The notes beneath the pieces were generated by a model. It saw only the letters and a list, made by a program, of their open reading frames with translations. It had not been told where the DNA came from and searched no databases. Source: Sulfitobacter sp. HI0040 (GTDB taxonomy: Bacteria; Pseudomonadota; Alphaproteobacteria; Rhodobacterales; Rhodobacteraceae). From it: DNA of 48,745 nt. The stretch lies in NCBI RefSeq assembly GCF_001634885.1, contig NZ_LWEX01000224.1:1-48745 (forward strand), given 5' to 3'. Position numbers and translations under genes: made by a program. Of this stretch, positions 8,527-17,711 are shown in pieces; the stretch's first letter is position 1, and the number at the start of each line of letters is the position of its first letter.

Positions 8527-9945
8527 TTACGGCACGAGCCTCTGGACGAGCGAGACCACGGTTTTCACAAGCTTGCTATCGAACAGGCGTGGGCTGAAAT
8601 AGGCGCCCGCTGCACGCTTGTTGATCTCTCCATAGGTCGGATAGGGTGCAACCATGCCTGCAATCTGACTCATCTTCAGGTTATTTGCCAGTGCCAATGC
8701 CCAAAGCCCGATAAGCTCCCCGGCGAGATGCCCGGCGATGGACGCTCCCACGGGTTTTCCCTTCACGACCATTACCTTGATCAACCCGGTGGTCTGCCGC
8801 TCGGCAATGGCGCGATCGTTTTCGTTGTAGTGGAAACGCACGACTTCCAGCCTGTCGCCATGCTTTTCCCGGGCCTCTTGCTCGGTCGCGCCGACCTGCG
8901 CAATTTCCGGGGCGGTATAGGTGACCCATGGGATATGCGCCGTCTTGGCCTTGGACGGTATCGCGAATAACAGCGACCGGATAATGACCCCGGCGTGGTA
9001 GCCCGCGACATGGGTAAACTGCATACCGCCCGCAACGTCCCCGATCGCATAGACGCGGCGGTTGGAGGTGCGCATGGAAGCGTCGACCTTCACGCTGCCG
9101 TTCTCCGCCTCGATCCCGGCCTTGTCGAGATCGAGCTTCTCGGTGTTGTTCTTGCGCCCTACCGCCATCAAGAGGTGGGAACCGGTGAAGACCCGCCCGT
9201 CTTCGGCTTCGACCTTGATGTCGCCGGCGGTGCCGCTGATGCGTGCCGCCTTGGCGTTTTCCTCGATCACGACGCCTTCGTCCTTCAGGACGCGCAGAAC
9301 GACGGCAGCGGTTTCGGGGTCGTCCTTTCCCAGCGCGCGATCCCCTTCGATCACGGTCACCTCGCAGCCCATCCGGATATGGGCCTGCGCCATTTCCATC
9401 CCGATGGGGCCACCCCCCACGATCAACAGATGCCGGGGCTTTTCCCGCAGATCGAAAAGCGTCTCGTTGGTCTCGAAAGGCACGTCCTGCAACCCGTCGA
9501 TCGGCGGCACCATCGGCGAAGAGCCCGTGGCGATCACGATCCGCCGCGCCTCGATCACTGTTTCGCCTGCCTGCACTTCTTGGTCGGAAATGAAACGCCC
9601 GTATTCGCGAATGACCTCTACGCCCAGCCCCTCAAACCGTTCCTGACTGTCCACGGGGGCGATCTGCTCGATCACCCGGGCCACATGGTCCTTTGCGGCT
9701 GCATAATCCACTTTGCCCTCCGCCGCGGCGACACCGTACTGATCAGAGGTGCGTTGGGCATGAGCAGCCTTTCCCGTGGCGATAAGCGCCTTCGAAGGCA
9801 CGCAACCGTAGTTAAGGCAATCGCCCCCCATCTTGTGCCCTTCGAGCAATACGACACGGGCGCCCATTTGCACTGCCCCGGCGGCCACGGAAAGCCCCGC
9901 CGATCCCGCCCCGATCACGAGGATATCGGTCTTGATCCGGTTCAT
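8527..9945 (-). CDS. FAD-dependent disulfide oxidoreductase (MerA/dihydrolipoamide dehydrogenase-like)
   Basis: This 472-residue class I pyridine-nucleotide disulfide oxidoreductase has the FAD site GAGSAGLSVA at 12-21 and the redox disulfide in GGDCLNYGCVPSK (C43 and C48). It also has an NAD(P)H site GGGPIGMEMA, the FAD motif YAIGDVAGG and a dimerisation domain near HVAGYHAG to the end. It lacks the N-terminal HMA metal-binding domain, and the C-terminal vicinal cysteines of true mercuric reductase are absent (the tail is VVSLVQRLVP). Its substrate is therefore unknown. The pairing with a TVP38 membrane protein two bases upstream recurs in bacteria (from memory) and suggests a shared redox or membrane role. 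Confidence 0.85.
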   Translation of the reverse strand: MNRIKTDILVIGAGSAGLSVAAGAVQMGARVVLLEGHKMGGDCLNYGCVPSKALIATGKAAHAQRTSDQYGVAAAEGKVDYAAAKDHVARVIEQIAPVDSQERFEGLGVEVIREYGRFISDQEVQAGETVIEARRIVIATGSSPMVPPIDGLQDVPFETNETLFDLREKPRHLLIVGGGPIGMEMAQAHIRMGCEVTVIEGDRALGKDDPETAAVVLRVLKDEGVVIEENAKAARISGTAGDIKVEAEDGRVFTGSHLLMAVGRKNNTEKLDLDKAGIEAENGSVKVDASMRTSNRRVYAIGDVAGGMQFTHVAGYHAGVIIRSLLFAIPSKAKTAHIPWVTYTAPEIAQVGATEQEAREKHGDRLEVVRFHYNENDRAIAERQTTGLIKVMVVKGKPVGASIAGHLAGELIGLWALALANNLKMSQIAGMVAPYPTYGEINKRAAGAYFSPRLFDSKLVKTVVSLVQRLVP

Positions 9946-9947
9946 TT

Positions 9948-10682
9948 TCAGGTCTCCTTGCGACCCGACAGGGCCTTGTAAACGACGGGTACGAGCGCCA
10001 GCAGCCCCAGACCGAGGATCGGCAGCAAGATATGCGGCTCGAATATGATTCCGAGATCCGGCGTTTCACCCCGGGCAAAGACCTGTCCCAGCCCGCTGCC
10101 CACGGAGGTGAACACCAAAGTGCCCGGAATGATCCCGAGCGCCGTGGAAATCGCGAACCGGTAAAGCGGCACCGCAAGCAGTGCCGGGATGAGGTTCGCG
10201 ACGAAAAAGGGGACGATGGGTACAAGACGGATGAAAAACAGCATCGACCATTGATTGTCGTCCAGCCCTTTGCGAATCCGGCTGACCATCCCGTCTGATG
10301 CATCCATTCGCGCCTTCAGCCTGTCGCCCAGCCCCATCCGGGCGGCCAGAAAGATCACGATCGCCCCCAGTGTGGCGCCGGTAACATTGAGCACCACGCC
10401 CAGCCACGTGCCGAAAAGGAACCCCCCGGTCAGCGTGGCGATGGTGGCCCCCGGCAGGGAAAACCCCACAATGACAATATAGGCCGCCAGGAACAAAAGC
10501 ACCGTCAGCACGAAATTGTCGTCCCTGTAGGCCAACAAGGCTTCCCGATTGTTTCGCAACGTTTCAAAGCTGAGGTAATCGCGCAGGGTGAAGGCCCCGA
10601 TTCCCGCAACGATAAGGATCGCGATCAACGGCAAATAATGCATGAAGGCGGATTTTTCCGCAGGATCGGTCGTATCGGGCAT
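9948..10682 (-). CDS. TVP38/TMEM64 (DedA/VTT domain) membrane protein
   Basis: This 244-residue integral membrane protein has a first helix near LPLIAILIVAGIGAFTL and a VTT/SNARE-associated core with FLAAYIVIVGFSLPGA, a glycine-rich LTGGFLFGTWLG turn, and FFIRLVPIVPFFVANLIPAL. It ends with a helix LPILGLGLLALVPVVYKAL. DedA/TVP38 proteins are linked to lipid scrambling and undecaprenyl-phosphate or polyamine handling, but the substrate here is unknown. It is the first gene of a minus-strand unit with the flavoprotein and perhaps the kinase. It lies divergent from rpmH across a 290-base gap. Confidence 0.85.
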   Translation of the reverse strand: MPDTTDPAEKSAFMHYLPLIAILIVAGIGAFTLRDYLSFETLRNNREALLAYRDDNFVLTVLLFLAAYIVIVGFSLPGATIATLTGGFLFGTWLGVVLNVTGATLGAIVIFLAARMGLGDRLKARMDASDGMVSRIRKGLDDNQWSMLFFIRLVPIVPFFVANLIPALLAVPLYRFAISTALGIIPGTLVFTSVGSGLGQVFARGETPDLGIIFEPHILLPILGLGLLALVPVVYKALSGRKET

Positions 10683-10876
10683 CTGGCGCTTTCTGCGAAA
10701 TATCGGGCTTCACTACAGATGCACCCTCCCCCCTGCAAAGGACAGCCTTCTCACGCTCCCTTGATGCAGCTATGCTATGTGTACCTGATCTGGACGGTAA
10801 AGCCGCCCGCTTGAAACAATTTGCGCCCCAATGCGGGGAATTGTTGCAGTCGGCGCCGAAAAACCGGCCAACGGGT

Positions 10877-10905
10877 TTGACTTGCGTGGCACGGGGCAGT
10901 AGAGG
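10877..10905 (+). promoter_or_regulatory. candidate promoter of the rpmH-rnpA-yidD unit
   Basis: TTGACT at 10877-10882 and TAGAGG at 10900-10905 are separated by 17 bases, about 70 bases before the rpmH ATG. The -35 box is near consensus. The rest of 10683-10972 holds no gene that I can support. Confidence 0.55.
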
Positions 10906-10972
10906 ACGGGCCTGAATTGCACCCGGCGCGACGATTCCGCGGCGTTCGGGCCCAAAAAGTGGAGACGGAGCG

Positions 10973-11107
10973 ATGAAACGCACCTATCAACCCTCGAACC
11001 TCGTGCGCAAGCGGCGCCATGGTTTCCGCGCGCGCATGGCCACGAAGGCCGGCCGCAAGATCATCAACGCGCGTCGCCGTCAGGGCCGCAAGGAACTGAG
11101 CGCCTGA
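10973..11107 (+). CDS. rpmH: 50S ribosomal protein L34
   Basis: This 44-residue, highly basic protein begins [20 protein letters not shown] and ends with [12 protein letters not shown], the classic L34 pattern at the usual length. It binds 23S rRNA in the large subunit. The site ggagacggag lies just before the ATG. It is first in the conserved order rpmH-rnpA-yidD-yidC. Confidence 0.97.
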   Translation: MKRTYQPSNLVRKRRHGFRARMATKAGRKIINARRRQGRKELSA

Positions 11108-11147
11108 TAGAACGGGCATTCTTCGCCCGGGCACGACGGAAAGAACG

Positions 11148-11576
11148 ATGATACCGCCGGAGGCACCCCAGTCAGGCCAGTTGGCCGAAGCGGGGGAAGA
11201 CCCCCCGGCGGTTTCTTTGCGTCTGCACACCATCCGGCAACGTCGGGATTTTCAGCGCGCGGCCCGGGCACGCAGCGTCGCCATGCCGGGTTTCATCCTG
11301 CAGATGCGCCAGCGCAATCCCGAAGAGCCCGCCCCCCATCCCCATGCGCTGCGCGTCGGTTTCACCTGTTCGCGCAAGGTCGGCAATGCCGTGGCGCGAA
11401 ACCGGGCAAAGCGTCGCCTGCGCGAAGTGGCACGGCTGCAACTGCCGATGCTCGGGCAACCGGGGGCGGATTACGTGCTGATCGGGCGGCGCGGCGCAAC
11501 CGCGGAGCTGCCCTTTACCCAGTTGCAAACTGACTTTGCCCGCGCGCTTGCCATCCTGCACGGGGAAAAATCGTGA
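11148..11576 (+). CDS. rnpA: ribonuclease P protein component
   Basis: This 142-residue basic protein works with the RNase P RNA to remove the 5' leaders of tRNA precursors. The RNR motif region RKVGNAVARNRAKRRLREV is intact and is preceded by the substrate-binding patch LRVGFTCSRK. The first roughly 25 residues are an acidic, proline-rich extension compared with shorter family members. The ATG at 11148 has ggaaag five bases upstream, which supports the long form. The stop overlaps the yidD start (GTGA), indicating translational coupling. Confidence 0.95.
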   Translation: MIPPEAPQSGQLAEAGEDPPAVSLRLHTIRQRRDFQRAARARSVAMPGFILQMRQRNPEEPAPHPHALRVGFTCSRKVGNAVARNRAKRRLREVARLQLPMLGQPGADYVLIGRRGATAELPFTQLQTDFARALAILHGEKS

Positions 11577-11794
11577 CACCGCTCGCCCATATCCTTGCGT
11601 TGCCTGTGCGAGCCTATCGGCTGATCCTCAGCCCGTGGGTCGGGTACAACTGCCGTTACCATCCGACCTGCAGCGCCTACGCGCTCGAAGCGCTGCGACG
11701 GCATGGCGGTCTGCGCGGCGGATACCTGACACTGCGCCGCTTGGGCCGCTGCCATCCGTGGGGCGGGACGGGCATCGACGAAGTGCCGGATTGA
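11573..11794 (+). CDS. yidD: membrane protein insertion efficiency factor YidD
   Basis: This 73-residue protein begins at a GTG that overlaps the rnpA stop by four bases. It contains the YidD core RAYRLILSPWVGYNCRYHPT followed by CSAYALEAL and a terminal LGRCHPWGGTGIDEVP. The conserved cysteines and amphipathic N-terminal helix place it at the inner membrane, where it assists YidC-dependent insertion. In this genome yidC follows only after ttcA and an EAL gene, about 2.7 kb downstream. Confidence 0.95.
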   Translation: MTPLAHILALPVRAYRLILSPWVGYNCRYHPTCSAYALEALRRHGGLRGGYLTLRRLGRCHPWGGTGIDEVPD

Positions 11795-11848
11795 ACCGTC
11801 CGTTCGACCACGCTTGAACGGCGTGAAGCGATGGCATAAGCCCATTCC

Positions 11849-12679
11849 ATGCTGGACGATCCCGACGATATTCACCCCCTGTTCCATGGCGCGCCCCGCA
11901 CCACGGAGTTCCGCAAGCTGCGCAAGCGAATCATTCGGCAGACCCGTGAAGCCATCGAAAGCTACGGGATGATCGAACCGGGCGCGCGCTGGCTTGTCTG
12001 CCTGTCGGGCGGCAAGGACAGCTATACCCTGCTGGCTGTCTTGCATGAGCTTAAGTGGCGCGGTCTCTTGCCGGTTGAGATCCTCGCCTGCAACCTCGAT
12101 CAGGGGCAACCCGGTTTTCCGGCCACGGTCCTGCCCGATTTTCTGGAACGGATGGGTGTGCCCCACCGGATCGAATATCAGGACACCTATTCCATCGTCA
12201 TGGACAAGGTGCCCGAGGGGCGGACCTTCTGTGCGCTCTGTTCGCGGCTGCGGCGCGGGAACCTTTACCGGATCGCGCGCGAGGAAGGATGCAGCGCTGT
12301 CGTGCTGGGCCATCACCGGGACGATATCCTCGAAACATTCTTCATGAACCTGTTTCACGGGGGGCGGCTGGCGACGATGCCGCCCAAGCTGCTGAACGAG
12401 GAAGGCGATCTGTTCGTCTATCGGCCCCTCGCCCATGTGGCCGAAGCCGACTGTGAAAAGTTCTCCACCGCCATGGGATATCCGATCATTCCCTGCGATC
12501 TTTGCGGCTCTCAGGACGGGCTGCAGCGCCAGCAGGTCAAGGCGATCCTCGATGGGTGGGAACGCAATTCGCCCGGGCGGCGGCAGGTCATGTTCAAGGC
12601 TTTGACCAACGCGCGGCCCTCCCACCTCTTGGACGCAGGGCTGTTCGACTTCGCTGCGCTCACCCGGAACTGCGAATAA
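11849..12679 (+). CDS. ttcA: tRNA 2-thiocytidine(32) synthetase TtcA
   Basis: This 276-residue enzyme uses ATP and a [4Fe-4S] cluster to thiolate C32 of certain tRNAs. The PP-loop SGGKDS is at 53-58. The cluster cysteines appear as CALC (C128, C131) and as CDLC (C216, with C219 in addition). The central [16 protein letters not shown] motif is typical of TtcA. It lies between yidD and yidC, and the set may be co-transcribed as part of an RNA-processing and membrane-biogenesis neighbourhood. C32 thiolation tunes decoding by a few tRNAs including tRNA-Arg(ICG), the isoacceptor encoded at 6949-7025. Confidence 0.95.
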   Translation: MLDDPDDIHPLFHGAPRTTEFRKLRKRIIRQTREAIESYGMIEPGARWLVCLSGGKDSYTLLAVLHELKWRGLLPVEILACNLDQGQPGFPATVLPDFLERMGVPHRIEYQDTYSIVMDKVPEGRTFCALCSRLRRGNLYRIAREEGCSAVVLGHHRDDILETFFMNLFHGGRLATMPPKLLNEEGDLFVYRPLAHVAEADCEKFSTAMGYPIIPCDLCGSQDGLQRQQVKAILDGWERNSPGRRQVMFKALTNARPSHLLDAGLFDFAALTRNCE

Positions 12680-12786
12680 TTTTAGGCATTTTGCGCCCCG
12701 GGATGGGTCAGCGTTAACCCGCGACCATCCTCCCCTTGCTAGGTTTCCCTGGAAACGCGGCATTTCGCCCGTGGAAGGAGCTGTCG

Positions 12787-14337
12787 ATGTCCACCGCAAG
12801 GAACCCGCTAGGCGCGCAGTTCGCCACCATCGTTCTGCAGACCCTCACCGGCCCCCCGGCCTTTGCCTTCGTCCCCGCGATATCCCTGTCCGCTTTCTGG
12901 TTCGGCGGGGAAATCGCGCTCGTCATCGTATCCTGTGTCATGCCGATCCTCTATCTTCTGGCCGGTGGTTTCCGTAGGACACCGGCAGAAGAGGCGGAAG
13001 GCAGCGATGGGTACGCGGGGTTGGCATCGCGCGGTCACTTCGGCCGGCAGGTGGACCGGGTACATGCCCGGGCATCGCAAACAGGCCGGCAATCGGCGCT
13101 CTTTGTCCTGACCATCGAAGATCTGGAAAAGATCACCGCAACCCATGGTACGGCTGCCGCGCTGAGGGTACGCGAACAGATCGGCGACCGGTTGCTGGCC
13201 GCCATGCGCGCGGACGACACGGTCGGTGCGTTGTCCGATTCGCAGCTTGCGGTTTGCCTGTCGCTGGTGCGCTATCTCGATCTTGAAAGCTGCATACAGA
13301 TGGCGGGGCGGATGCAATCCGTGGCGGAACTTCCCGTTTCCGTTGATGGTGTATCGGTATATGTCAGCGTTTCGGTCGGCTTTTGCCAGTTGGCCCGTGC
13401 ACCGGGGGACGATGGGGCCGCCTGGCTGGCCGCCGCCGCCACCGCAGCCGCCGAGGCCGTATCGCGGGGTCCGTCGGCCATGCGCGGATATTCGGACAGC
13501 ATGCGCCGCCAGACACAGATCCGCAGCGCGCTGCGCGACGATGTCGAACAGGCGCTCGAGAGCGGAGAGATCAAGCCGTGGTTCCAGCCACAGATCTCAA
13601 CCGATACCGGGCTGATTTCCGGGTTCGAGGCGCTCGCTAGGTGGAGCCACCCGACACGCGGCCTGATCCTTCCTGCAGAATTCCTCCCGGTGGTTGAGGC
13701 TGCAGGAAAGCTCGAACGTTTGGCCGAAGTTGTCATGTACCACGCCTTCGCCGCGGTAAAGGCATGGGACAGCGCGGGCGTATCGGTCCCGCAGGTGGGG
13801 GTGAACTTCGATGGCGCCGAACTCAAGAATCCGCAGCTCATCAACAAGATCGAATGGGAACTCGACCGCTTCGATCTTTCCCCCGAAAGACTCTCGGTCG
13901 AAATCCTCGAAACGGTCGTCACTTCGGAACCGGACGACATGATCACCCGTAATGTTATCGCACTTGGTGAACTCGGCTGTCGTATCGATCTGGACGATTT
14001 CGGCACGGGCCATGCCTCCATCGCTTCGATCCGCAGATTTTCCGTCAGCCGCATCAAGATCGACCGCTCCTTCGTTATGAAGGCAGACCGCGATCCAGAA
14101 CAGCAGCGTATGATCTCCGCGATACTCACCATGGCAGAGAGGTTGAATGTAGAAACGCTGGCCGAGGGGGTTGAAAGCGTCGGGGAACATGTGCTTCTCG
14201 CCCAACTCGGCTGCCATCATGTACAAGGCTACGGCATCGCGCGCCCGATGCCGTTCGAGGAGACGCTCGACTGGATCGTCAGCCACAATGCCAAGCTGGA
14301 GGACACTCCGCGTATCATGGAAGGAAGATCACGCTGA
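12787..14337 (+). CDS. EAL-domain c-di-GMP phosphodiesterase with degenerate GGDEF domain
   Basis: This 516-residue protein has two N-terminal hydrophobic segments within residues 8-60, then a degenerate GGDEF-like domain in which the signature is replaced by LSDSQLAV, so cyclase activity is unlikely. The C-terminal EAL domain keeps the expected catalytic residues: GFEALARW, the Asn in GVNFDGAEL, EILETV, LDDFGTGHAS, the Lys in RIKIDRSFV, AEGVES and VQGYGIARPM. It should hydrolyse c-di-GMP at the inner membrane. The ATG at 12787 has GGAAGGAG six bases before it, better than the ATG at 12736. It sits between ttcA and yidC, an unusual place for a signalling gene. Confidence 0.9.
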   Translation: MSTARNPLGAQFATIVLQTLTGPPAFAFVPAISLSAFWFGGEIALVIVSCVMPILYLLAGGFRRTPAEEAEGSDGYAGLASRGHFGRQVDRVHARASQTGRQSALFVLTIEDLEKITATHGTAAALRVREQIGDRLLAAMRADDTVGALSDSQLAVCLSLVRYLDLESCIQMAGRMQSVAELPVSVDGVSVYVSVSVGFCQLARAPGDDGAAWLAAAATAAAEAVSRGPSAMRGYSDSMRRQTQIRSALRDDVEQALESGEIKPWFQPQISTDTGLISGFEALARWSHPTRGLILPAEFLPVVEAAGKLERLAEVVMYHAFAAVKAWDSAGVSVPQVGVNFDGAELKNPQLINKIEWELDRFDLSPERLSVEILETVVTSEPDDMITRNVIALGELGCRIDLDDFGTGHASIASIRRFSVSRIKIDRSFVMKADRDPEQQRMISAILTMAERLNVETLAEGVESVGEHVLLAQLGCHHVQGYGIARPMPFEETLDWIVSHNAKLEDTPRIMEGRSR

Positions 14338-14460
14338 AGGGCTACGATGCCCACTCGCCCTGCCGGTTGGCGACGCGGCGCTACCCTGAATCTGCTTGAC
14401 CTTTGGGCCGGCACTCTGTTGAACCCACGCTGATACGCAGAGACAGCAGGGAACGGTCCC

Positions 14461-16293
14461 ATGGACGAACAGAACAAGAATCTCATCCTCGCGACTGTCC
14501 TGAGTTTCATCGTGATACTGGTGTGGTTCGTCGTCTTCCCCCCTCCAGAAACGCAGGCGCCCACCGAAACTGCCGCCGTCGAACAATCCGACACCGGAAC
14601 GGCAACAGTCCCCCCCGCTGTTTCATCCGATAGCGCGGATGTAACCGTGGGCGATGCTGCCGTCGGGGCGGATACGACGGCGCAAACACTGGCGGAGGCG
14701 CCCCGCGTGCCCATCGCCACCGATGCGCTGAGCGGTTCCATTTCCCTTCTCGGCGGTCGGATCGATGATCTGTCTTTGAACGATTACCGCACGACGATCG
14801 ACGAAGACGCCCCCATCGTTACCATGCTCTCCCCCGCAGGCACGCCAGACGCCTATTATGCCATGCAGGGCTGGGCCGCCGGCGCCGGATTGCCCCCCGA
14901 AGCCGTTCCCGGTCTCGATACCCTGTGGGAAGTGGTCGAAGGGGAAACCCTTGGCGTGGATTCCCCCATCACCCTCCAATGGCAAAACGATGCCGGTCTG
15001 ACGTTCCGGCGGACAATCTCCGTTGACGACCGCTTCATGTTCACCATCACGCAGAGTGTCCTGAACGATAGTGATACGGTCGTGTCCCTTGCCCCCTATG
15101 GCATGGTGGCCCATCACGGCGTGCCGAGCGATCTGAAAAGCTTTTTCATTCTTCATGAAGGCGCCGTTTCCATGGCCGATGGGGAGCTGCTGGAAACCGA
15201 TTGGGATGAAATTCCCGAAGCCGAAGTCGATCCCAAATGGGGCCGCCAGGCCATCGTACGTGAAAACGTCATGGAAGGGTGGATCGGGTTCAGCGACCAT
15301 TACTGGCAGGCCGTCCTTATCCCCGGGGACAATCAGGGCGTCGATCAGGCGCTCACCTATAACCCGCGGTCGGACATCTACCATGCCTTCACCCGTCTGC
15401 CCACGCAGACAGTCGCCGCCGGCCAGACCGCAACCGTGACCACGCAGCTATTTGCCGGTGCGAAGGAATGGGAAATCCTCCGCCACTACGAAGATCTGGG
15501 CGTTACCAAGTTCATCGACAGCATCGACTGGGGCTGGTTCTTCTTCCTGACAAAGCCGATCTTCTGGGTGCTGCACGAGCTGAACCAGCTTATCGGCAAC
15601 ATGGGTATCGCGATCATCGCCCTGACGCTGCTGATCAAGGCCTTGCTCTTCCCGCTTGCCTATAAATCCTATGTCTCCATGGCGAAGATGAAGGAACTTC
15701 AGCCGCAGATGGAGAAGCTGAAGAAAGAAGCGGGTGACGACCGGCAAAAGATGCAACAAGGCATGATGGAGCTCTACAAGCGGGAAAAGGTGAACCCCGC
15801 GGCGGGCTGTCTGCCGATCCTGTTGCAAATCCCGATCTTCTTCTCGCTCTACAAGGTGATCTTCGTCACCATCGAATTGCGGCATGCGCCCTTCTTTGGC
15901 CCCTTCCAGGACCTTTCAGCGCCTGACCCCACTTCGATTTTCAACCTCTATGGGTTGCTTCCCTTTGCGGCGCCGGAAACGGGCACGATCCTCGCCCTCA
16001 TCTTCATCGGTATCCTGCCGCTTCTGCTGGGCATTTCCATGTGGCTGCAGCAGAAGCTCAATCCGGCGCCCACCGATCCGACCCAGCAGATGATCTTTGC
16101 CTGGATGCCGTGGGTCTTCATGTTCATGCTCGGCGGTTTTGCCAGCGGGCTTGTCGTCTACTGGATCGCGAACAACACGATCACCTTTACCCAGCAGTAC
16201 CTGATCATGCGCAGTCAGGGCTATAAGCCTGACCTGCTCGGCAACATCAAAAGTGGTTTCGCCCGCAAGTCGAAGCCGGATGCGAAGAAATGA
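14461..16293 (+). CDS. yidC: membrane protein insertase YidC
   Basis: This 610-residue protein begins MDEQNKNLILATVLSFIVIL with the N-terminal signal-anchor helix typical of Gram-negative YidC. An acidic, Thr/Ala-rich linker leads to the large periplasmic domain (about 80-350). The conserved five-helix insertase core follows, with GWFFFLTKPIFWVL, the cytoplasmic coiled region MAKMKELQPQMEKLKKEAGD and CLPILLQIPIFFSLYKV. It inserts and folds inner-membrane proteins alone or with SecYEG. Its stop overlaps the next start (ATGA at 16290), so the MOSC gene is translationally coupled. Confidence 0.97.
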   Translation: MDEQNKNLILATVLSFIVILVWFVVFPPPETQAPTETAAVEQSDTGTATVPPAVSSDSADVTVGDAAVGADTTAQTLAEAPRVPIATDALSGSISLLGGRIDDLSLNDYRTTIDEDAPIVTMLSPAGTPDAYYAMQGWAAGAGLPPEAVPGLDTLWEVVEGETLGVDSPITLQWQNDAGLTFRRTISVDDRFMFTITQSVLNDSDTVVSLAPYGMVAHHGVPSDLKSFFILHEGAVSMADGELLETDWDEIPEAEVDPKWGRQAIVRENVMEGWIGFSDHYWQAVLIPGDNQGVDQALTYNPRSDIYHAFTRLPTQTVAAGQTATVTTQLFAGAKEWEILRHYEDLGVTKFIDSIDWGWFFFLTKPIFWVLHELNQLIGNMGIAIIALTLLIKALLFPLAYKSYVSMAKMKELQPQMEKLKKEAGDDRQKMQQGMMELYKREKVNPAAGCLPILLQIPIFFSLYKVIFVTIELRHAPFFGPFQDLSAPDPTSIFNLYGLLPFAAPETGTILALIFIGILPLLLGISMWLQQKLNPAPTDPTQQMIFAWMPWVFMFMLGGFASGLVVYWIANNTITFTQQYLIMRSQGYKPDLLGNIKSGFARKSKPDAKK

Positions 16294-17030
16294 TGAAGGT
16301 CTCCCGACTTTTCCGCCACCCGCTGAAAAGTCACGGGCGCGAGGACCTCAAGACCGTATATCTCGCCGAAGGGCAGGCCATGCCCTTCGACAGGCTCTGG
16401 GCGGTCGCACATGATCACGCCCGCGCCGATGGTTCGGAATGGGCACCTTGCCAGAATTTCTCTATCGGGGCGAAGGCGCCGAAGCTTGTGGCTATTGACG
16501 CTGTTCTGGATGAAAAGACAGAAGAGATCACGCTGCGCCACCCCGAGAGGCCGGAAATCACCCTCCATCCGGAGCGGGATGCCGCGCGCCTGCTGGAATG
16601 GGTGGCCCCCCTCGTGCCCCAGAACCGCGCCCTGCCGCACCGGGTGTTCCGTCTGGACCGGCGCGGATTCACGGATACGGAATTCCCCTCGGTATCTCTG
16701 TGCAACACAGCCTCTCACGCGGAGGTCGAAGACCTCGCCGGGGAGGCTCTTTCGCCTCTACGCTGGCGTGGCAACATTTGGTTCGAAGGCGCTTCGCCTT
16801 GGGCGGAATTCGAATGGATCAACCGGGATGTGAAAATCGGCGGGGCCGTTCTGCGGGTCGCCGAAAGGATCGAACGATGCCTCGCAACCACCGCGAACCC
16901 CCGTACGGGCGAACGCGATGTGGATACGCTCAAACTGCTGCAGACCATGGGCCATCGTGACTTCGGCATCTATGCGCGTGTCGTCCAGAGCGGGACGGTA
17001 AGCGTTGGCGACAGTCTGGAACTGACCTGA
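16290..17030 (+). CDS. MOSC domain protein (YiiM/MOCOS C-terminal-like)
   Basis: This 246-residue cytoplasmic protein begins VSRLFRHPLKSHGRE, the MOSC_N beta-barrel signature (usually YPIKS), and has a C-terminal MOSC core. The core ends with RCLATTANPRTGERDVDTLK and GHRDFGIYARVVQSGTVSVG. MOSC proteins handle molybdenum cofactor-bound sulfur or reduce N-hydroxylated compounds. The conserved Cys is present in ERCLATT. Four-base overlap with yidC and a one-base overlap with engB (TGATG) place it within one operon. Substrate not predictable. Confidence 0.85.
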   Translation: MMKVSRLFRHPLKSHGREDLKTVYLAEGQAMPFDRLWAVAHDHARADGSEWAPCQNFSIGAKAPKLVAIDAVLDEKTEEITLRHPERPEITLHPERDAARLLEWVAPLVPQNRALPHRVFRLDRRGFTDTEFPSVSLCNTASHAEVEDLAGEALSPLRWRGNIWFEGASPWAEFEWINRDVKIGGAVLRVAERIERCLATTANPRTGERDVDTLKLLQTMGHRDFGIYARVVQSGTVSVGDSLELT

Positions 17031-17680
17031 TGGCCCTACCCTTCCCCCTCGCCGATGAACCGGAGCCTCAGGATGCCGAAGACGGTCGGCTGCTGTTCGC
17101 GGGCGGCACCGAATTCGTCAAAGGCGTTGTCGCCATGGACGGGCTGCCCGATCCCGATCGGCTCGAAGTCTGCTTTGCCGGACGTTCGAACGTTGGTAAA
17201 TCCAGCCTCATCAATGCGTTGACAGGGCGCAAGGGTCTGGCACGTGCGTCGAACACCCCCGGTCGCACGCAAGAGATCAATTACTTTGCGACCGGCGAAG
17301 ATCTCTACCTTGTCGACCTTCCCGGCTATGGCTTCGCCAATGCGCCGCTGGCGGTGGTCGAAAAATGGCAGCGTCTTTTGCGGCAATACCTTTCGGGTCG
17401 TCAAACCCTGCGCCGCGCCTTCGTGCTCATCGATGCGCGCCACGGTATCAAGAAAGTGGATGAGGAAATCCTGTCCCTCCTCGACAGTTCCGCCGTCACG
17501 TTCCAGGCTGTTCTGACAAAGGCGGACAAGGTGAAGGAAAAGGATCGGGAAAAGGTGCTCGATCAGGTGCGCGCCGCGCTATCGCGACATCCCGCCGCCT
17601 ACCCCGAAATCCTTGTGACTTCGTCGGAAAAGGGCTGGGGCATCCCCACGATGCGTGCCATCATCGCCGCTCTGGAATAG
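17030..17680 (+). CDS. engB: ribosome biogenesis GTP-binding protein YihA/YsxC (EngB)
   Basis: This 216-residue TRAFAC GTPase is needed for late assembly of the 50S subunit. The G1 loop is GRSNVGKS at 51-58. The G2 region is NTPGRTQ, G3 is DLPG at 96-99, G4 is TKAD, and a G5-like SSEKGWG is near the end. Length fits the family. It follows the MOSC gene with stop and start sharing a base, and argB starts about 30 bases later. Confidence 0.96.
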   Translation: MALPFPLADEPEPQDAEDGRLLFAGGTEFVKGVVAMDGLPDPDRLEVCFAGRSNVGKSSLINALTGRKGLARASNTPGRTQEINYFATGEDLYLVDLPGYGFANAPLAVVEKWQRLLRQYLSGRQTLRRAFVLIDARHGIKKVDEEILSLLDSSAVTFQAVLTKADKVKEKDREKVLDQVRAALSRHPAAYPEILVTSSEKGWGIPTMRAIIAALE

Positions 17681-17711
17681 CTGGCGCAGCGCGCCACCAA
17701 AGGGTCAAAGG

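Noticed and set aside
13272-14132. Long minus-strand frame opposite the EAL gene
   Set aside because: It is a codon-bias shadow: its protein is Ser/Arg/Ala-rich without domains, while the plus strand encodes clear EAL motifs.
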